NCBI GenBank assembly: GCA_012728915.1
Contig: JAAYEC010000075.1
Location: 16,239 to 80,238, forward strand
Direction of reading: 5' to 3'
DNA: 64,000 nucleotides
DNA from: Deltaproteobacteria bacterium
Lineage (GTDB): Bacteria; Desulfobacterota; Syntrophia; Syntrophales; UBA2192
The notes below the pieces were generated by a model. The model ran no database searches and was not told where the DNA came from. It saw nothing but the letters and a program-made list of their open reading frames with translations. The first letter of the stretch is position 1, and every line of letters starts with the position of its first letter. Positions 36,540 through 46,394 of the stretch are shown here, one piece after another. A program made the position numbers and the translations under genes.

Positions 36540-38521
36540 ACGGCCGACCCCGAAAATGGTTCCGCTTCCGGATCGCCACGATGCTGGCGCTGTTCCTGGT
36601 GCTGTTCTGCGCGCTCGTCTTCCGGGCGTTTCACCTGCAGATCATGACGGGGAAGACCTACAAGACCCTGGCTGAAAAGCAGCACAGGAAGACCCTCCAG
36701 CTCTATCCCGAGCGCGGCATCATCTACGACCGCAACGGCGAGAAGCTCGCCGCGAGCATCCTCGCGGATTCCGTCTTTGCCGACCCTTCCAAGATCGACA
36801 ACGCCGACGAGGCCGCCGCGCAGCTCGCGGCCGTGACGGGCCAGCCCCGGAAGGCAATCGCCCAGCAGATCTCCAGGTCGAAGAATTTCTGCTGGGTGGC
36901 CCGCATGATCACCCCCGCCCAGTCCGAACAGATCAGGAACCTCAAGATGGAGGGGATTTACCTGATCCAGGAGCCGAAGCGCTTCTACCCGAACCGGGAA
37001 CTCGCCGGCCAGATCATCGGCTTCGTGGGCATGGACTCCAACGGCCTCGAGGGTCTCGAGATGCGCTACGACGGCTACCTGCGCGGAGAGCCAGAGAAGA
37101 TCCTCTGGGGACGCGACGCCCGGGGCAAGAAACTCTACATGCCCGAACGTTCCGCCACGGGCAAGAAGGACGAGCAGCTGAGCCTCGTCCTGACCCTCGA
37201 CAGCCGCATCCAGCACGCCGTGGAGTCGAACCTGAAGGAGGCCGTGCTGCGGACCCGCGCGCGGGGCGGATTCATCATCGTCATGGATCCCCGCACGGGC
37301 GAGATCCTCGCCATGGCCAACAACCCCGTGTTCAACCCGAACGCCTACGCCAGCGCCGCGGCCGACAACAAGCGCAACAAGGCCATCACGGACTGCTTCG
37401 ATCCGGGCTCCACCTTCAAGCCCTTCCTGGTGGCCGCCGCCATCGAGGAGGGCGTTGTGAAGGAGTCGGACCGCTTCTACTGCGAAAACGGCGCCTACCG
37501 CGTGGCCAACGCGACCTTCCACGAGGCCAACCGCAAGCGGCACGGCGTGCTCACCGTGCGGGAAATCCTGAAATACTCGAGCAACATCGGCTCCGTGAAG
37601 ATCTCCGAAAAGCTGGGGCGGGAGAAGTTCCACGGCTACATCAGGAATTTCGGCTTCGGCCAGAAGACGAACATCGAGCTGCCCGGCGAAATCGCGGGCC
37701 TGCTGCGGCCCTGGCAGAACTGGACGCAGGTCGACACCTCCACGGTCGCCTTCGGCCAGGGTGTCTCCGTGACGGCCATCCAGCTCGTCTCGGCCCTGTC
37801 CGCCATCGCCAACGGCGGGCTGCTCATGCAGCCTCACATCGTGAAGAAGTTCGTCGACTCGAGCGGCGAGACGGTCCGGGAGTTCGCCCCCACGCCCGTG
37901 CGACGCGTCATCTCCGCGGAGACGGCCCGGAGGATGACCGCCATGCTGACCAACGTCGTCGGCGAACAGGGCGGCACGGGCAAGAACGCGGCGCTGGTCA
38001 ACGTGGACGTGGCCGGCAAGACCGGTACGGCCCAGAAGTTCGACTTCGCGCACAAGCGCTTCTCCAGCGAGCGGGTCCGGACCTCCTTCATGGGATTTTT
38101 CCCCTCTGAGAATCCGCGCTTCGTGATGCTCGTCTCCATCGACGAGCCGCAGCTCCACAAGTGGGGCGGCGAGGCGGCGGCGCCCGTTTTCCGATCGATC
38201 TCCCAGCAGCTCATCCGCTGTTTCGAGCACGACATCGGGGAAACACCTCCCGTGCGGGAAAAAGAAATCAACGCGGGCGCCAGGATCCAACTCGTGTCGA
38301 CCCCCGCGGCAATTCCGGCAACGGGCGCCGCCGAGGAAGAAGAGGCCGCCATGCCCGATTTCAGGGGGATGACGGTCCGGCAGGCCTTGAAGGCGGCCCA
38401 GGACAGGGGGCTGACCATGAATGTCACGGGCAGCGGCTGGGCCGTCAGCCAGAGACCGGCGGCGGGCAGCCCGCTCAAGGGCCACCGGTCGTGCACCGTG
38501 TCCTTCAGCACAGGGGATTGA
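36536..38521 (+). CDS. ftsI: septal peptidoglycan transpeptidase FtsI (PBP3) with PASTA domain
   Basis: 661 aa. Cytoplasmic tail and one membrane helix ('MLALFLVLFCALVFRAF'), a dimerisation domain ('ERGIIYDRNGEKLAASI'), then the transpeptidase. Active-site Ser292 in 'DPGSTFKPFLVAA', 'KYSSNIGSVK' (SxN) and 'AGKTGTAQKFD' (KTG). A C-terminal PASTA domain (about 605-660, 'MPDFRGMTVRQALKAAQDRG') is present, a feature absent from E. coli FtsI but frequent in this phylum and in Gram-positives. Cross-links septal peptidoglycan together with FtsW. Confidence 0.94.
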   Translation: MNGRPRKWFRFRIATMLALFLVLFCALVFRAFHLQIMTGKTYKTLAEKQHRKTLQLYPERGIIYDRNGEKLAASILADSVFADPSKIDNADEAAAQLAAVTGQPRKAIAQQISRSKNFCWVARMITPAQSEQIRNLKMEGIYLIQEPKRFYPNRELAGQIIGFVGMDSNGLEGLEMRYDGYLRGEPEKILWGRDARGKKLYMPERSATGKKDEQLSLVLTLDSRIQHAVESNLKEAVLRTRARGGFIIVMDPRTGEILAMANNPVFNPNAYASAAADNKRNKAITDCFDPGSTFKPFLVAAAIEEGVVKESDRFYCENGAYRVANATFHEANRKRHGVLTVREILKYSSNIGSVKISEKLGREKFHGYIRNFGFGQKTNIELPGEIAGLLRPWQNWTQVDTSTVAFGQGVSVTAIQLVSALSAIANGGLLMQPHIVKKFVDSSGETVREFAPTPVRRVISAETARRMTAMLTNVVGEQGGTGKNAALVNVDVAGKTGTAQKFDFAHKRFSSERVRTSFMGFFPSENPRFVMLVSIDEPQLHKWGGEAAAPVFRSISQQLIRCFEHDIGETPPVREKEINAGARIQLVSTPAAIPATGAAEEEEAAMPDFRGMTVRQALKAAQDRGLTMNVTGSGWAVSQRPAAGSPLKGHRSCTVSFSTGD

Positions 38522-38530
38522 GAGGCCGAC

Positions 38531-40060
38531 GTGGATCTGCTTGACCTGCTTGAAAATGTCGACGTCCTGGAGGTTCACGGGACGCGGGCGCGGGAGATCG
38601 AGGGGATCTGCTACGACTCGCGCCGCTGCGGGGAGGATTCCCTGTTCGTGGCCGTCCGGGGAGCCAGGTTCGATGGACACCTCTTCGTCCCCGAGGCCGT
38701 GAGGCGCGGGGCCAGGGCCGTCGTCTACGACCGGGAGATCGCCCGGCACGCCGGGTACACCGCGGTCCGGGTGCGCGACAGCCGCCGGGCCCTCGGGGTG
38801 CTGGGCAGGAACTTCTTCGGGAACCCCTCGGGCTCGATCGGTCTCGTCGGGGTGACGGGCACCAACGGCAAGACCACCGTCACCTACCTGCTCGAGTCCA
38901 TCCTGCGGGAGGCCGGCCACGAGCCCGGCGTGATCGGGACCGTGAACTACCGCTGGGGCTCCACCCTGACCGCCGCGTCGCACACGACCCCCGAGTCCTT
39001 CGAGCTGCAGCGCCTGCTGGCCGAGATCCGCGACGCCGGCGTCACCCACGTGGTCATGGAAGTCTCCTCCCACGCGCTCGAGCTGAGAAGGGTGGAGGAC
39101 TGCGCGTTCGACCTCGGCGTCTTCATGAACCTCTCGCAGGACCACCTCGACTTCCACGGCACGATGGAGGCCTACTACGCCTCGAAGAAGCGGTTTTTCA
39201 CGGACCTGCTCGCGGGGGAGAAGAACGGCCGCCGGCAGGGGCGGATCATCAACCTCGACGACCCCTGGGGCCGGAGGCTCGCCGGCGAGCTCGGCGCCAA
39301 GGGCCTGACGACCTTCGGCATCGACTCGATCGCCTTCGTCCAGGCCCGGGACGTGGAGTACGATCCCGGCGAGACCCGGGCGGAGATCGAAACCCCGGCA
39401 GGCACGTTTCCGATCCGGGCGCCCTTCATCGGAAAGTTCAACCTCTCGAACATCCTGGCCGCGGCGGCGGCGGCCTGCCACCTGGGGATCCCGCTGTCGG
39501 CGATCCAGCGGGGCATCGAGACCGCCAGGCCCGTCCCGGGACGCCTCGAAAAGATCAGCGCGCCGGGCGAGCCCGCCGTCTTCGTCGACTACGCCCACTC
39601 GGAGGACGCCCTGCGGGGAGTGCTGCGGAACCTTGCCCGGTTCCGCGAGGGACGGATCATCACCGTCTTCGGCTGCGGCGGGGACCGCGACCGCGGGAAG
39701 CGCCCGCTCATGGGCCGGGCCGCCGCCGAGGGGAGCGATCTCGTCGTGATCACCTCCGACAACCCCCGTTCCGAGGAGCCTCTCTCGATCATCGGCGAGA
39801 TCGAGAGCGGGATCGATTCCTCCGTGATGCGGAAGACCGACCCGTCGGGCCTCGGCGCCGGCGACAGGGCCTATACGGTCGTGGCGGACCGGCGGGAGGC
39901 CATCGCCCTGGCCGTGGGGATCGCCGTCCCCGGGGACATCGTCCTCATCGCCGGCAAGGGCCACGAGGACTACCAGATCCTCGGGAACCGGACCATCGCC
40001 TTCGACGACCGGACCGTGGGCCGAGAGGCCCTGGACAGGAAGGGAGAGGGAACGCCTTGA
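38531..40060 (+). CDS. murE: UDP-MurNAc-L-Ala-D-Glu:meso-DAP ligase
   Basis: 509 aa, GTG start 38531. Mur-ligase signature 'VGVTGTNGKTTVTYLLESIL' (P-loop), 'VVMEVSSHALELRRVEDCAF' and 'DNPRSEEPLSIIGEIE'. The DNPR motif is diagnostic of meso-diaminopimelate as the added amino acid. 'FVDYAHSEDALRGVLRNL' belongs to the C-terminal domain. Adds the third residue of the stem peptide. Overlaps murF by 4 bases. Confidence 0.95.
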   Translation: MDLLDLLENVDVLEVHGTRAREIEGICYDSRRCGEDSLFVAVRGARFDGHLFVPEAVRRGARAVVYDREIARHAGYTAVRVRDSRRALGVLGRNFFGNPSGSIGLVGVTGTNGKTTVTYLLESILREAGHEPGVIGTVNYRWGSTLTAASHTTPESFELQRLLAEIRDAGVTHVVMEVSSHALELRRVEDCAFDLGVFMNLSQDHLDFHGTMEAYYASKKRFFTDLLAGEKNGRRQGRIINLDDPWGRRLAGELGAKGLTTFGIDSIAFVQARDVEYDPGETRAEIETPAGTFPIRAPFIGKFNLSNILAAAAAACHLGIPLSAIQRGIETARPVPGRLEKISAPGEPAVFVDYAHSEDALRGVLRNLARFREGRIITVFGCGGDRDRGKRPLMGRAAAEGSDLVVITSDNPRSEEPLSIIGEIESGIDSSVMRKTDPSGLGAGDRAYTVVADRREAIALAVGIAVPGDIVLIAGKGHEDYQILGNRTIAFDDRTVGREALDRKGEGTP

Positions 40061-41481
40061 AACCGAGCGAACTTCCCCGGTTCACGATGGAAGACGTGCT
40101 GGCGGCCACGGGCGGCACGATCCTGCGCCGCGGCCAGGCCGGGGCCTTCGACGGGGTCTCGACGGACTCGCGGAGCCTCGCAGCCGGCAGCCTCTTCGTG
40201 CCCCTGGCAGGCCCCCGGTTCGACGGGCACGACTATCTCGGCCAGGCGGCCGACGCCGGTGCCGCAGGGGTCCTCGTGGAGCGGGGCCGGGAAGGGCTGC
40301 TGAGGGATCTCCCCGCGAAGACGGCGGCCGTCTCCGTTCCGGACACGCTCAGGGCGCTGGGGGACCTAGCCCGGCACTGGCGGGCCCGGTTCGACATCCC
40401 CGTCGTCGCCGTCACGGGGAGCACCGGCAAGACCACGACGAAGGAGATGGCGGCCGCCATCATGGGGCAGGAGAAGAATCTGCTCAAGAACGAGGGCAAC
40501 CTCAACAACCTCGTGGGGCTCCCCCTGACGATCTTCCGGATGAACGGGGCCCACGAGGCCGCCGTCCTCGAGATGGGCACGAACCGGCGAGGCGAGATCG
40601 CCCGCCTCACCGAGATCGCCGCACCCACCGTGGGCCTCGTCACCAACGTGGGGCCGGCCCACCTCGAGGGGCTCGAGTCCATCGAGACGATCCGGGAGGA
40701 AAAAGGGGACCTCTTCCGCGTCATGGACGGCCACGGCACGGCGGTCATCAACCTCGACGACGCGCTGCTCGCCCCCTGGACGCAAACGTGGACGGGAAAG
40801 AGGATCACCTTCGGGATCGACGCCGATGCCGACGTGACGGCCTCCCGCATCGCCCACGAGGCCGAGAGGGGCACCGTGTTCACGCTCCTGGCGTTCGGGG
40901 CCTCGCGGGAGATCCTGCTGCCGGTGCTGGGGTTCCACAACGTCTCGAACGCCCTGGCCGCGACGGCCGCGGCGCTAGCCGCGGGGTTCGGCTTCGACAC
41001 GGTCTGCCGGGGACTCATGGCCTTCCGGCCCGTGGAAGGGCGCATGGAGGTCTGGCGGCTGAAAAACGGCGCCTGTCTCATCGACGACACCTACAACGCC
41101 AATCCCGCCTCCGTCGCGGCGGCCCTCAGGACCCTGCAGGGGCTCAAGGGCGAGTGCAGGAGCACGGTCATCCTGGGCGACATGCTCGAACTGGGCGACG
41201 AGGCGGAGCGCTACCACGAGGAGATGGGCCGGACCGTGGCCGACACCGGGGTCGGGAAGGTCTACCTCCGGGGAGATTTCGCCAGGGCGACGGCCAAGGG
41301 GGCCCTGAAGCGGGGAATGAAGGGCGACCAGGTACTCGTCGACCTTTCCACCGAGGAGACGGTGGCCCACCTGAAGGCCTGCCTCAAGGCAGGCGACTGG
41401 GTCCTCGTCAAGGGCTCGCGGAAGATGAAAATGGAAGAAATCGTCCGGGCGATCCTGGACGCGATCGGGGTTGCAAAGTGA
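40057..41481 (+). CDS. murF: UDP-MurNAc-tripeptide:D-Ala-D-Ala ligase
   Basis: 474 aa. P-loop 'VVAVTGSTGKTTTKEMAAAI', 'KNEGNLNNLVGLPLTIFRMN', 'AAVLEMGTNRRGEIARLTEI' and 'LIDDTYNANPASVAAALRTL' are the MurF-specific motifs. Adds D-Ala-D-Ala to complete the pentapeptide in the cytoplasm. ATG 40057 lies in the murE stop (ATGA). Followed by a 109-bp gap holding a terminator-like hairpin before mraY. Confidence 0.95.
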   Translation: MKPSELPRFTMEDVLAATGGTILRRGQAGAFDGVSTDSRSLAAGSLFVPLAGPRFDGHDYLGQAADAGAAGVLVERGREGLLRDLPAKTAAVSVPDTLRALGDLARHWRARFDIPVVAVTGSTGKTTTKEMAAAIMGQEKNLLKNEGNLNNLVGLPLTIFRMNGAHEAAVLEMGTNRRGEIARLTEIAAPTVGLVTNVGPAHLEGLESIETIREEKGDLFRVMDGHGTAVINLDDALLAPWTQTWTGKRITFGIDADADVTASRIAHEAERGTVFTLLAFGASREILLPVLGFHNVSNALAATAAALAAGFGFDTVCRGLMAFRPVEGRMEVWRLKNGACLIDDTYNANPASVAAALRTLQGLKGECRSTVILGDMLELGDEAERYHEEMGRTVADTGVGKVYLRGDFARATAKGALKRGMKGDQVLVDLSTEETVAHLKACLKAGDWVLVKGSRKMKMEEIVRAILDAIGVAK

Positions 41482-41537
41482 AAAGATCCTGTGATAGGGA
41501 TACGACCTCAATCTGTAGGGGCGGGACGCCCCGGGAT

Positions 41538-41576
41538 CCCCAACTGCTTGTGCAACGGGTTGGGGTTTTGTGTTTT
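41538..41576 (+). terminator. terminator-like hairpin between murF and mraY
   Basis: CCCCAAC (41538-41544) / GTTGGGG (41559-41565) with a 14-base loop, then TTTTGTGTTTT. A second small hairpin GGGGCG-GGA-CGCCCC lies just upstream (41518-41532). It could partly terminate or attenuate transcription inside the dcw cluster. Confidence 0.6.
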
Positions 41577-41590
41577 GGAGATCTGCCGGA

Positions 41591-42670
41591 GTGATCTATC
41601 ACCTGCTGTATCCGCTTCACGAGACCATCTCGTACTTCAACGTGTTCCGCTACATCACGTTCCGGACGATCTATGCGTCCATCACGGCCCTCGCCATCTG
41701 CTTCGTCGTCGGCCCCTGGCTCATCCGCAAGCTCGAGTCGCTGCAGATCGGACAGTCCATCCGCGAGGACGGCCCCGACACGCACCAGTCCAAGTCGGGC
41801 ACGCCCACCATGGGCGGCATCATGATTATCTTCGCCGTGGTGGTCTCGACGCTGCTGTGGGCGAACCTGACCAACGACTTCGTCTGGATGCTCGTGGCCG
41901 TCACCGTCGGCTTCGGCCTCATCGGTTTCTTCGACGATTTCCGCAAGCTCACGAAGCGCAACAGCAAGGGAATCCCGGGGCGGACGCGGCTCATCCTGGA
42001 ATTTGTCATTGCCCTGTTCATCGGGATCATCCTCTACCTCAAGCCCAACTTCAGCGAGGCGATCACGATCCCTTTCTTCAAGACCATGCTGCCCGACCTG
42101 GGCTGGGGGTATGTCCTCTTCACGGCCTTCGTGATCGTCGGGGCGGCCAACGCGGTGAATCTCACAGACGGCCTGGACGGCCTGGCCCTCGGGCCCGCGC
42201 TGATCTGTTTCATCACGTACCTGCTCTTCGCCTACTTCGCCGGCAACGCGAGGATCTCGGGCTACCTGCAGATCCCCTACGTGCCGGGGACGGGCGAGCT
42301 GTCCGTCTTCTGCGGGGCCATGGTGGGGGCCTGCCTGGGGTTTCTGTGGTACAACACCTACCCGGCGCAGATCTTCATGGGCGACGTGGGGTCGCTCTCC
42401 CTGGGCGGGGCCCTGGGGACGCTCGCCATCGTGACCAAGCAGGAACTCCTGCTCGCGATCGTGGGCGGGGTCTTCGTCCTGGAGACCGTATCGGTCATCT
42501 TCCAGGTGGGCTGGTTCAAGATCTCCAACGGAAAGCGCATCTTCCGCATGGCGCCCATCCACCACCATTTCGAACTGAAGGGGTGGGCGGAACCCAAGGT
42601 GATCGTCCGGTTCTGGATCATCTCGATCATCCTGGCCCTCGTGGCCATCAGTACGCTGAAGCTGAGGTAG
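41591..42670 (+). CDS. mraY: phospho-MurNAc-pentapeptide translocase
   Basis: 359 aa from GTG 41591 (GGAG upstream). Ten-helix membrane enzyme: '[20 protein letters not shown]', '[20 protein letters not shown]' (catalytic DD), '[16 protein letters not shown]' (NxxD) and '[20 protein letters not shown]' (HHH). Makes lipid I from UDP-MurNAc-pentapeptide and undecaprenyl phosphate. Confidence 0.96.
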   Translation: MIYHLLYPLHETISYFNVFRYITFRTIYASITALAICFVVGPWLIRKLESLQIGQSIREDGPDTHQSKSGTPTMGGIMIIFAVVVSTLLWANLTNDFVWMLVAVTVGFGLIGFFDDFRKLTKRNSKGIPGRTRLILEFVIALFIGIILYLKPNFSEAITIPFFKTMLPDLGWGYVLFTAFVIVGAANAVNLTDGLDGLALGPALICFITYLLFAYFAGNARISGYLQIPYVPGTGELSVFCGAMVGACLGFLWYNTYPAQIFMGDVGSLSLGGALGTLAIVTKQELLLAIVGGVFVLETVSVIFQVGWFKISNGKRIFRMAPIHHHFELKGWAEPKVIVRFWIISIILALVAISTLKLR

Positions 42671-42679
42671 GAGCGCATT

Positions 42680-44056
42680 GTGGAGCTGAAGGGCAGGAAC
42701 ATTCTCGTCATCGGCCTCGGCAAAACGGGGATCGCCGCGGCACGCTTCGCGGTCGAGCGGGGCGCCTCCGTGACCGTGGCCGACGAGAAGCCCGCCTCCG
42801 AACTGCGGGAGGCGATCGGATCCTTGACGGGACTGCCGCTTCGCCTGTTCACGGGCGGCGCGGATCCGGCGCTCGCCGCCGGCCGGGACCTCGTCGTGCC
42901 TTCGCCCGGGGTGCCGCCCTTCAACCCCCTGATCCTCGAGGCGGAGCGGCGGGGCATCCCCGTCGTGAGCGAGACCGAGCTGGCCTTCCGGTTCCTCCGG
43001 GTGCCCGTGATCGCCATCACCGGGACCAACGGCAAGACGACGGTGACGGCCCTGGTCGGCCACATCCTCGGCAAGGCGGGCAAGCGGGCCTTCGTGGGGG
43101 GCAACATCGGCAACCCGCTCGCGGGCTACGTCGGCGGGCCGCAGGACGACGACTGGGCCGTCCTCGAGCTGAGCAGCTTCCAGCTGCAGCGCATCGAGAC
43201 GTTCCGGGCGCGGGTGGCGGTGCTCCTCAACAGGGCGCCCGATCACCTGGACTACCACGCCGATTACGCGGAGTACTGCCGGGCCAAGGAGCGGATCTTC
43301 GAGAACCAGCAGCCGGGCGACCTGGCCGTCCTCAACGCCGATGAGCCCGGTTCGGTTGCCCTGGCGGGACGGCTCAAGGCCCGCGTGGCGTTCTTCAGCT
43401 CCACGGGCGTGCCCGGCGAGGGGATGGGCCTGCGGGAAGGGACGATCGTCTGCCGCGCGGGCGGCCGCGAGGTCGAGACCTACCCCCTGTCGATGATCCG
43501 GCTCCCCGGGCGGCACAACGCGGAAAACGTCATGGCCGCCGTGATGGCCGCCCGGTACGCAGGCTGCGCGCCCGGCGCGATCGCCGGGGCCGTCGAGAGC
43601 TTCAGGGGACTTGCCCACCGGATCGAGTTTGCCGGGGAAAAGAGCGGCGTGGCCTTCTACGACGACTCGAAGGGAACGAACGTGAGCGCCGTGGCGCGGG
43701 CCCTCGAGGCCTTCGAGGCGCCCGTCATCCTGCTTCTGGGAGGGCGCGACAAGAACGGGGATTTTGAGACCCTCGAGCCGTTCATCCGCCGGCGCGTCAA
43801 GGCGTTGGTCCTGTTCGGCGAGGCCCGCGGGCGCATCGGCGAGAGAATCGGGGGCGTCGTGAAGACCGAGACGGCGGTCACGATGGGTGAGGCCGTCCGC
43901 ACGGCCTACGCCGGCGCCGCTCCCGGCGACGTGGTGCTGCTCTCGCCGGGATGCGCGAGTTTCGATGAGTTCCGGAGCTATGCCCACCGGGGCGACGTGT
44001 TCAAGGAAACCGTGGACCGGCTGGAAGACCGGGAAACGGCGGCGCGGAGGAACTGA
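42680..44056 (+). CDS. murD: UDP-MurNAc-L-Ala:D-Glu ligase
   Basis: 458 aa, GTG 42680 with AGGAG 7-8 bases upstream. N-terminal Rossmann 'NILVIGLGKTGIAAARFAVE', P-loop 'AITGTNGKTTVTALVGHILG', 'VLELSSFQLQRIETFRARVA' (the SSFQL motif is MurD-specific) and 'AFYDDSKGTNVSAVARALEA'. Adds D-Glu to UDP-MurNAc-Ala. Followed by ftsW after 5 bp. Confidence 0.95.
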   Translation: MELKGRNILVIGLGKTGIAAARFAVERGASVTVADEKPASELREAIGSLTGLPLRLFTGGADPALAAGRDLVVPSPGVPPFNPLILEAERRGIPVVSETELAFRFLRVPVIAITGTNGKTTVTALVGHILGKAGKRAFVGGNIGNPLAGYVGGPQDDDWAVLELSSFQLQRIETFRARVAVLLNRAPDHLDYHADYAEYCRAKERIFENQQPGDLAVLNADEPGSVALAGRLKARVAFFSSTGVPGEGMGLREGTIVCRAGGREVETYPLSMIRLPGRHNAENVMAAVMAARYAGCAPGAIAGAVESFRGLAHRIEFAGEKSGVAFYDDSKGTNVSAVARALEAFEAPVILLLGGRDKNGDFETLEPFIRRRVKALVLFGEARGRIGERIGGVVKTETAVTMGEAVRTAYAGAAPGDVVLLSPGCASFDEFRSYAHRGDVFKETVDRLEDRETAARRN

Positions 44057-44061
44057 GTCCC

Positions 44062-45189
44062 ATGCAGATGCCCGCGAGGGGAAGACGGCCCGATTTCATC
44101 CTGCTCTTCATCGTGCTCGTGCTGATCGCCTTCGGCACCGTGATGATCTACAGCTCGAGCTACATGCTCGCCCTGCAGAAGTACAACGACGGGTATTTCT
44201 TCCTCAAGAAGCAGCTCTTTTTTCTGGTGATCGGACTCGCGGCCATGTTCGCGCTCATGAGGATGCCCTACACGTGGCTGCGCAGGGTGGCCTACGCGGG
44301 CATGGCGGTCTCCCTGGTTCTCCTGGCCGCGATCTTCATCCCCGGCATCGGCGTGACGAAAGGCGGGGCCAGGCGATGGCTCAACCTGGGGATTTTCACC
44401 TTCCAGGCGGCCGAGCTGGTGAAGGTTGCCGTCGTGGTCTTTCTGGCCCACTACCTGACGCGCAAATCGGCCCATATCCAGGAGTTCCGGAAGGGGTTCC
44501 TCGTGCCGCTGGCCGTCGTGATGGTCCCCGTGGCGTTCATCGTGAAGCAGCCCGACTTCGGGTCGGCCGTGCTGATCATGGCCGTGGCCCTGTCGGTGCT
44601 CTACATCGCGGGGACGCGCGTCCGCTACCTCGCCGGCTCGGTGCTCGCCCTCGTCCCCGTGGCGGTGTCCCTCGTCATGATGAAGGGGTACCGGATGGAC
44701 CGCTGGAACACCTTCCTCGATCCCTGGAAGGACCCGCAGCACAAGGGGTTCCAGATCATCCAGTCCTTCCTGTCCTTCGGCTCGGGCGGGCCCTTCGGCG
44801 TGGGCCTGGGCGACGGGATGCAGAAACTCTTCTACCTGCCCGAGCCGCACACGGACTTCATCCTCTCCATCATCGCCGAGGAGAGCGGCTTCATCGGGAT
44901 CTGCGCGGTCATCGTGCTCTTCGGGCTGCTGATCTTCCGGGGCTTCGTGATCGCCTTCCGCGTGCAGGACAGCTTCGGGAGCCTCCTGGCCTCGGGGATC
45001 ACGATCCTGCTGGCGATGGAGGCCTTCATCAACATCGCCGGCGTGATGGGGCTGATCCCCACGAAGGGCATGGCCCTGCCCTTCCTGTCCTACGGGGGCA
45101 CGTCGCTCATCGTGAGCTGCATGGCCGTGGGGATCCTGTTAAACCTGTCGACGCACCAGAAGTCGACACCCAGGGGGACCGTGGCGTGA
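44062..45189 (+). CDS. ftsW: lipid II polymerase / division protein FtsW
   Basis: 375 aa SEDS-family membrane protein with about ten helices. 'MIYSSSYMLALQKYNDGYFF', 'VAVALSVLYIAGTRVRYLAG', 'PEPHTDFILSIIAEESGFIG' and 'GMALPFLSYGGTSLIVSCMA' are SEDS hallmarks. Polymerises septal glycan with FtsI. The stop codon overlaps the murG GTG start (GTGA). Confidence 0.95.
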   Translation: MQMPARGRRPDFILLFIVLVLIAFGTVMIYSSSYMLALQKYNDGYFFLKKQLFFLVIGLAAMFALMRMPYTWLRRVAYAGMAVSLVLLAAIFIPGIGVTKGGARRWLNLGIFTFQAAELVKVAVVVFLAHYLTRKSAHIQEFRKGFLVPLAVVMVPVAFIVKQPDFGSAVLIMAVALSVLYIAGTRVRYLAGSVLALVPVAVSLVMMKGYRMDRWNTFLDPWKDPQHKGFQIIQSFLSFGSGGPFGVGLGDGMQKLFYLPEPHTDFILSIIAEESGFIGICAVIVLFGLLIFRGFVIAFRVQDSFGSLLASGITILLAMEAFINIAGVMGLIPTKGMALPFLSYGGTSLIVSCMAVGILLNLSTHQKSTPRGTVA

Positions 45190-46280
45190 GGATCGCGATC
45201 GCGGGAGGAGGAACGGGAGGACACCTCTTCCCCGGGGTGGCGATCGCGGAAGAGTTCCGCAGGCGCGACCGCGATGCCCGTGTTCTTTTCATCGGGACGA
45301 ACCGGGGGCTGGAGGCCCGGGTGCTCCCCGGGATCGGCTTCGACCTGGCCACGCTCGACGTCGAGGGGATCAAGGGGCGGGGCTTCGCGCGGTCCGCCGC
45401 GGCCCTGGCGAAGATCCCGCGGAGCCTGCTCCAGTCGAGGCGGATCATCGGCCGCTTTGCCCCGGACATCGTGATCGGCGTGGGGGGCTACGCCTCGGGA
45501 CCGGCCGTTCTGGCGGCCCGCTTCATGGGCCTGCCCACGGCGATCGCCGAGCAGAACGCCATCCCGGGCGAGACAAACAGGGTCCTCGGAAAGTTCGCGG
45601 ACCGCATCTTCGTGAGTTTCCCCGAGACGGCGCGGTGGTTTCGCGCCGACCGGGTCCGGGTCACGGGAAACCCGATCCGGGCCGCCATCGCCGGGGGAAC
45701 GCGTCGGAGCCGGAAGCCGGGCGAGCCGTTTACGGTCCTCGTCTTCGGCGGGAGCCAGGGCGCGCACCGGATCAACCTGGCGGTTCTGGAGGCGCTGCCG
45801 CACCTGGCGGACATGAAGGAACGGCTGCGGATCATCCACCAGACAGGGGAGGACGACCTGGAAACGGTGAAAAAGGGATACGGCGAGCATTCGATGGAGG
45901 CCGAGGTGCTGCCCTTCATCACGGACATGGCCTCGGCCTACGGAAATGCCGACCTGCTCGTCTGCAGGGCGGGGGCCACGTCGATCGCCGAGATTACGGC
46001 AAGCGGAAAGGCGGCGTTGCTGATCCCCTTCCCCCATGCCGTAAACGATCACCAGACGAAAAACGCCGAACTCCTTGTCAACAGGGGCGCAGCCGAAATG
46101 ATCCCCGAGAGGGACCTCTCGGGAGAACGCCTCTCGGGGGTCATCCGGCGGCTCGCGGGGAACCCGGCGGCCGTCGGGGACATGGAGCGCAGGGCGGCAG
46201 GGCTCGGCAACGCCCGGGCCGCGGCGGACATCGTGGATGAATGCCTGGATCTGGTGCTTCGCACCAGATCCAGGGCATAA
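45186..46280 (+). CDS. murG: UDP-GlcNAc:lipid I N-acetylglucosaminyltransferase
   Basis: 364 aa from GTG 45186. N-terminal 'IAIAGGGTGGHLFPGVAIAE', 'VGGYASGPAVLAARFMGLPT', 'EQNAIPGETNRVLGKFADRI', 'VFGGSQGAHRINLAVLEALP' and 'CRAGATSIAEITASGKAALL' are the GT28 motifs. Makes lipid II. The stop codon (TAA) lies inside an AAGGC-type repeat; the 114-bp gap to murC carries no promoter I can recognise. Confidence 0.95.
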   Translation: MRIAIAGGGTGGHLFPGVAIAEEFRRRDRDARVLFIGTNRGLEARVLPGIGFDLATLDVEGIKGRGFARSAAALAKIPRSLLQSRRIIGRFAPDIVIGVGGYASGPAVLAARFMGLPTAIAEQNAIPGETNRVLGKFADRIFVSFPETARWFRADRVRVTGNPIRAAIAGGTRRSRKPGEPFTVLVFGGSQGAHRINLAVLEALPHLADMKERLRIIHQTGEDDLETVKKGYGEHSMEAEVLPFITDMASAYGNADLLVCRAGATSIAEITASGKAALLIPFPHAVNDHQTKNAELLVNRGAAEMIPERDLSGERLSGVIRRLAGNPAAVGDMERRAAGLGNARAAADIVDECLDLVLRTRSRA

Positions 46281-46305
46281 GGCAGAAGGCGAAAGGCAAT
46301 GGGCT
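46268..46305 (+). repeat. AAGGC-type degenerate repeat array at the murG stop codon
   Basis: GGGCATAAGGCAGAAGGCGA followed by AAGGCAATGGGC; the TAA of murG is inside the first unit. Confidence 0.65.
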
Positions 46306-46394
46306 TTGAACAAACGACAGTCTTTCTCTACTCAGCTCTTTGCCATTTGCCGTAAACAAACCCTCGACCGGCCTCTGGCTGAAAAGAAGGCAGC

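Noticed and set aside
36353..39964. Very long open frame (over 1,200 codons) antisense to ftsL, ftsI and murE
   Set aside because: Typical antisense shadow in GC-rich genes: low-complexity His/Gly/Arg/Glu composition, no ribosome site and no family resemblance.
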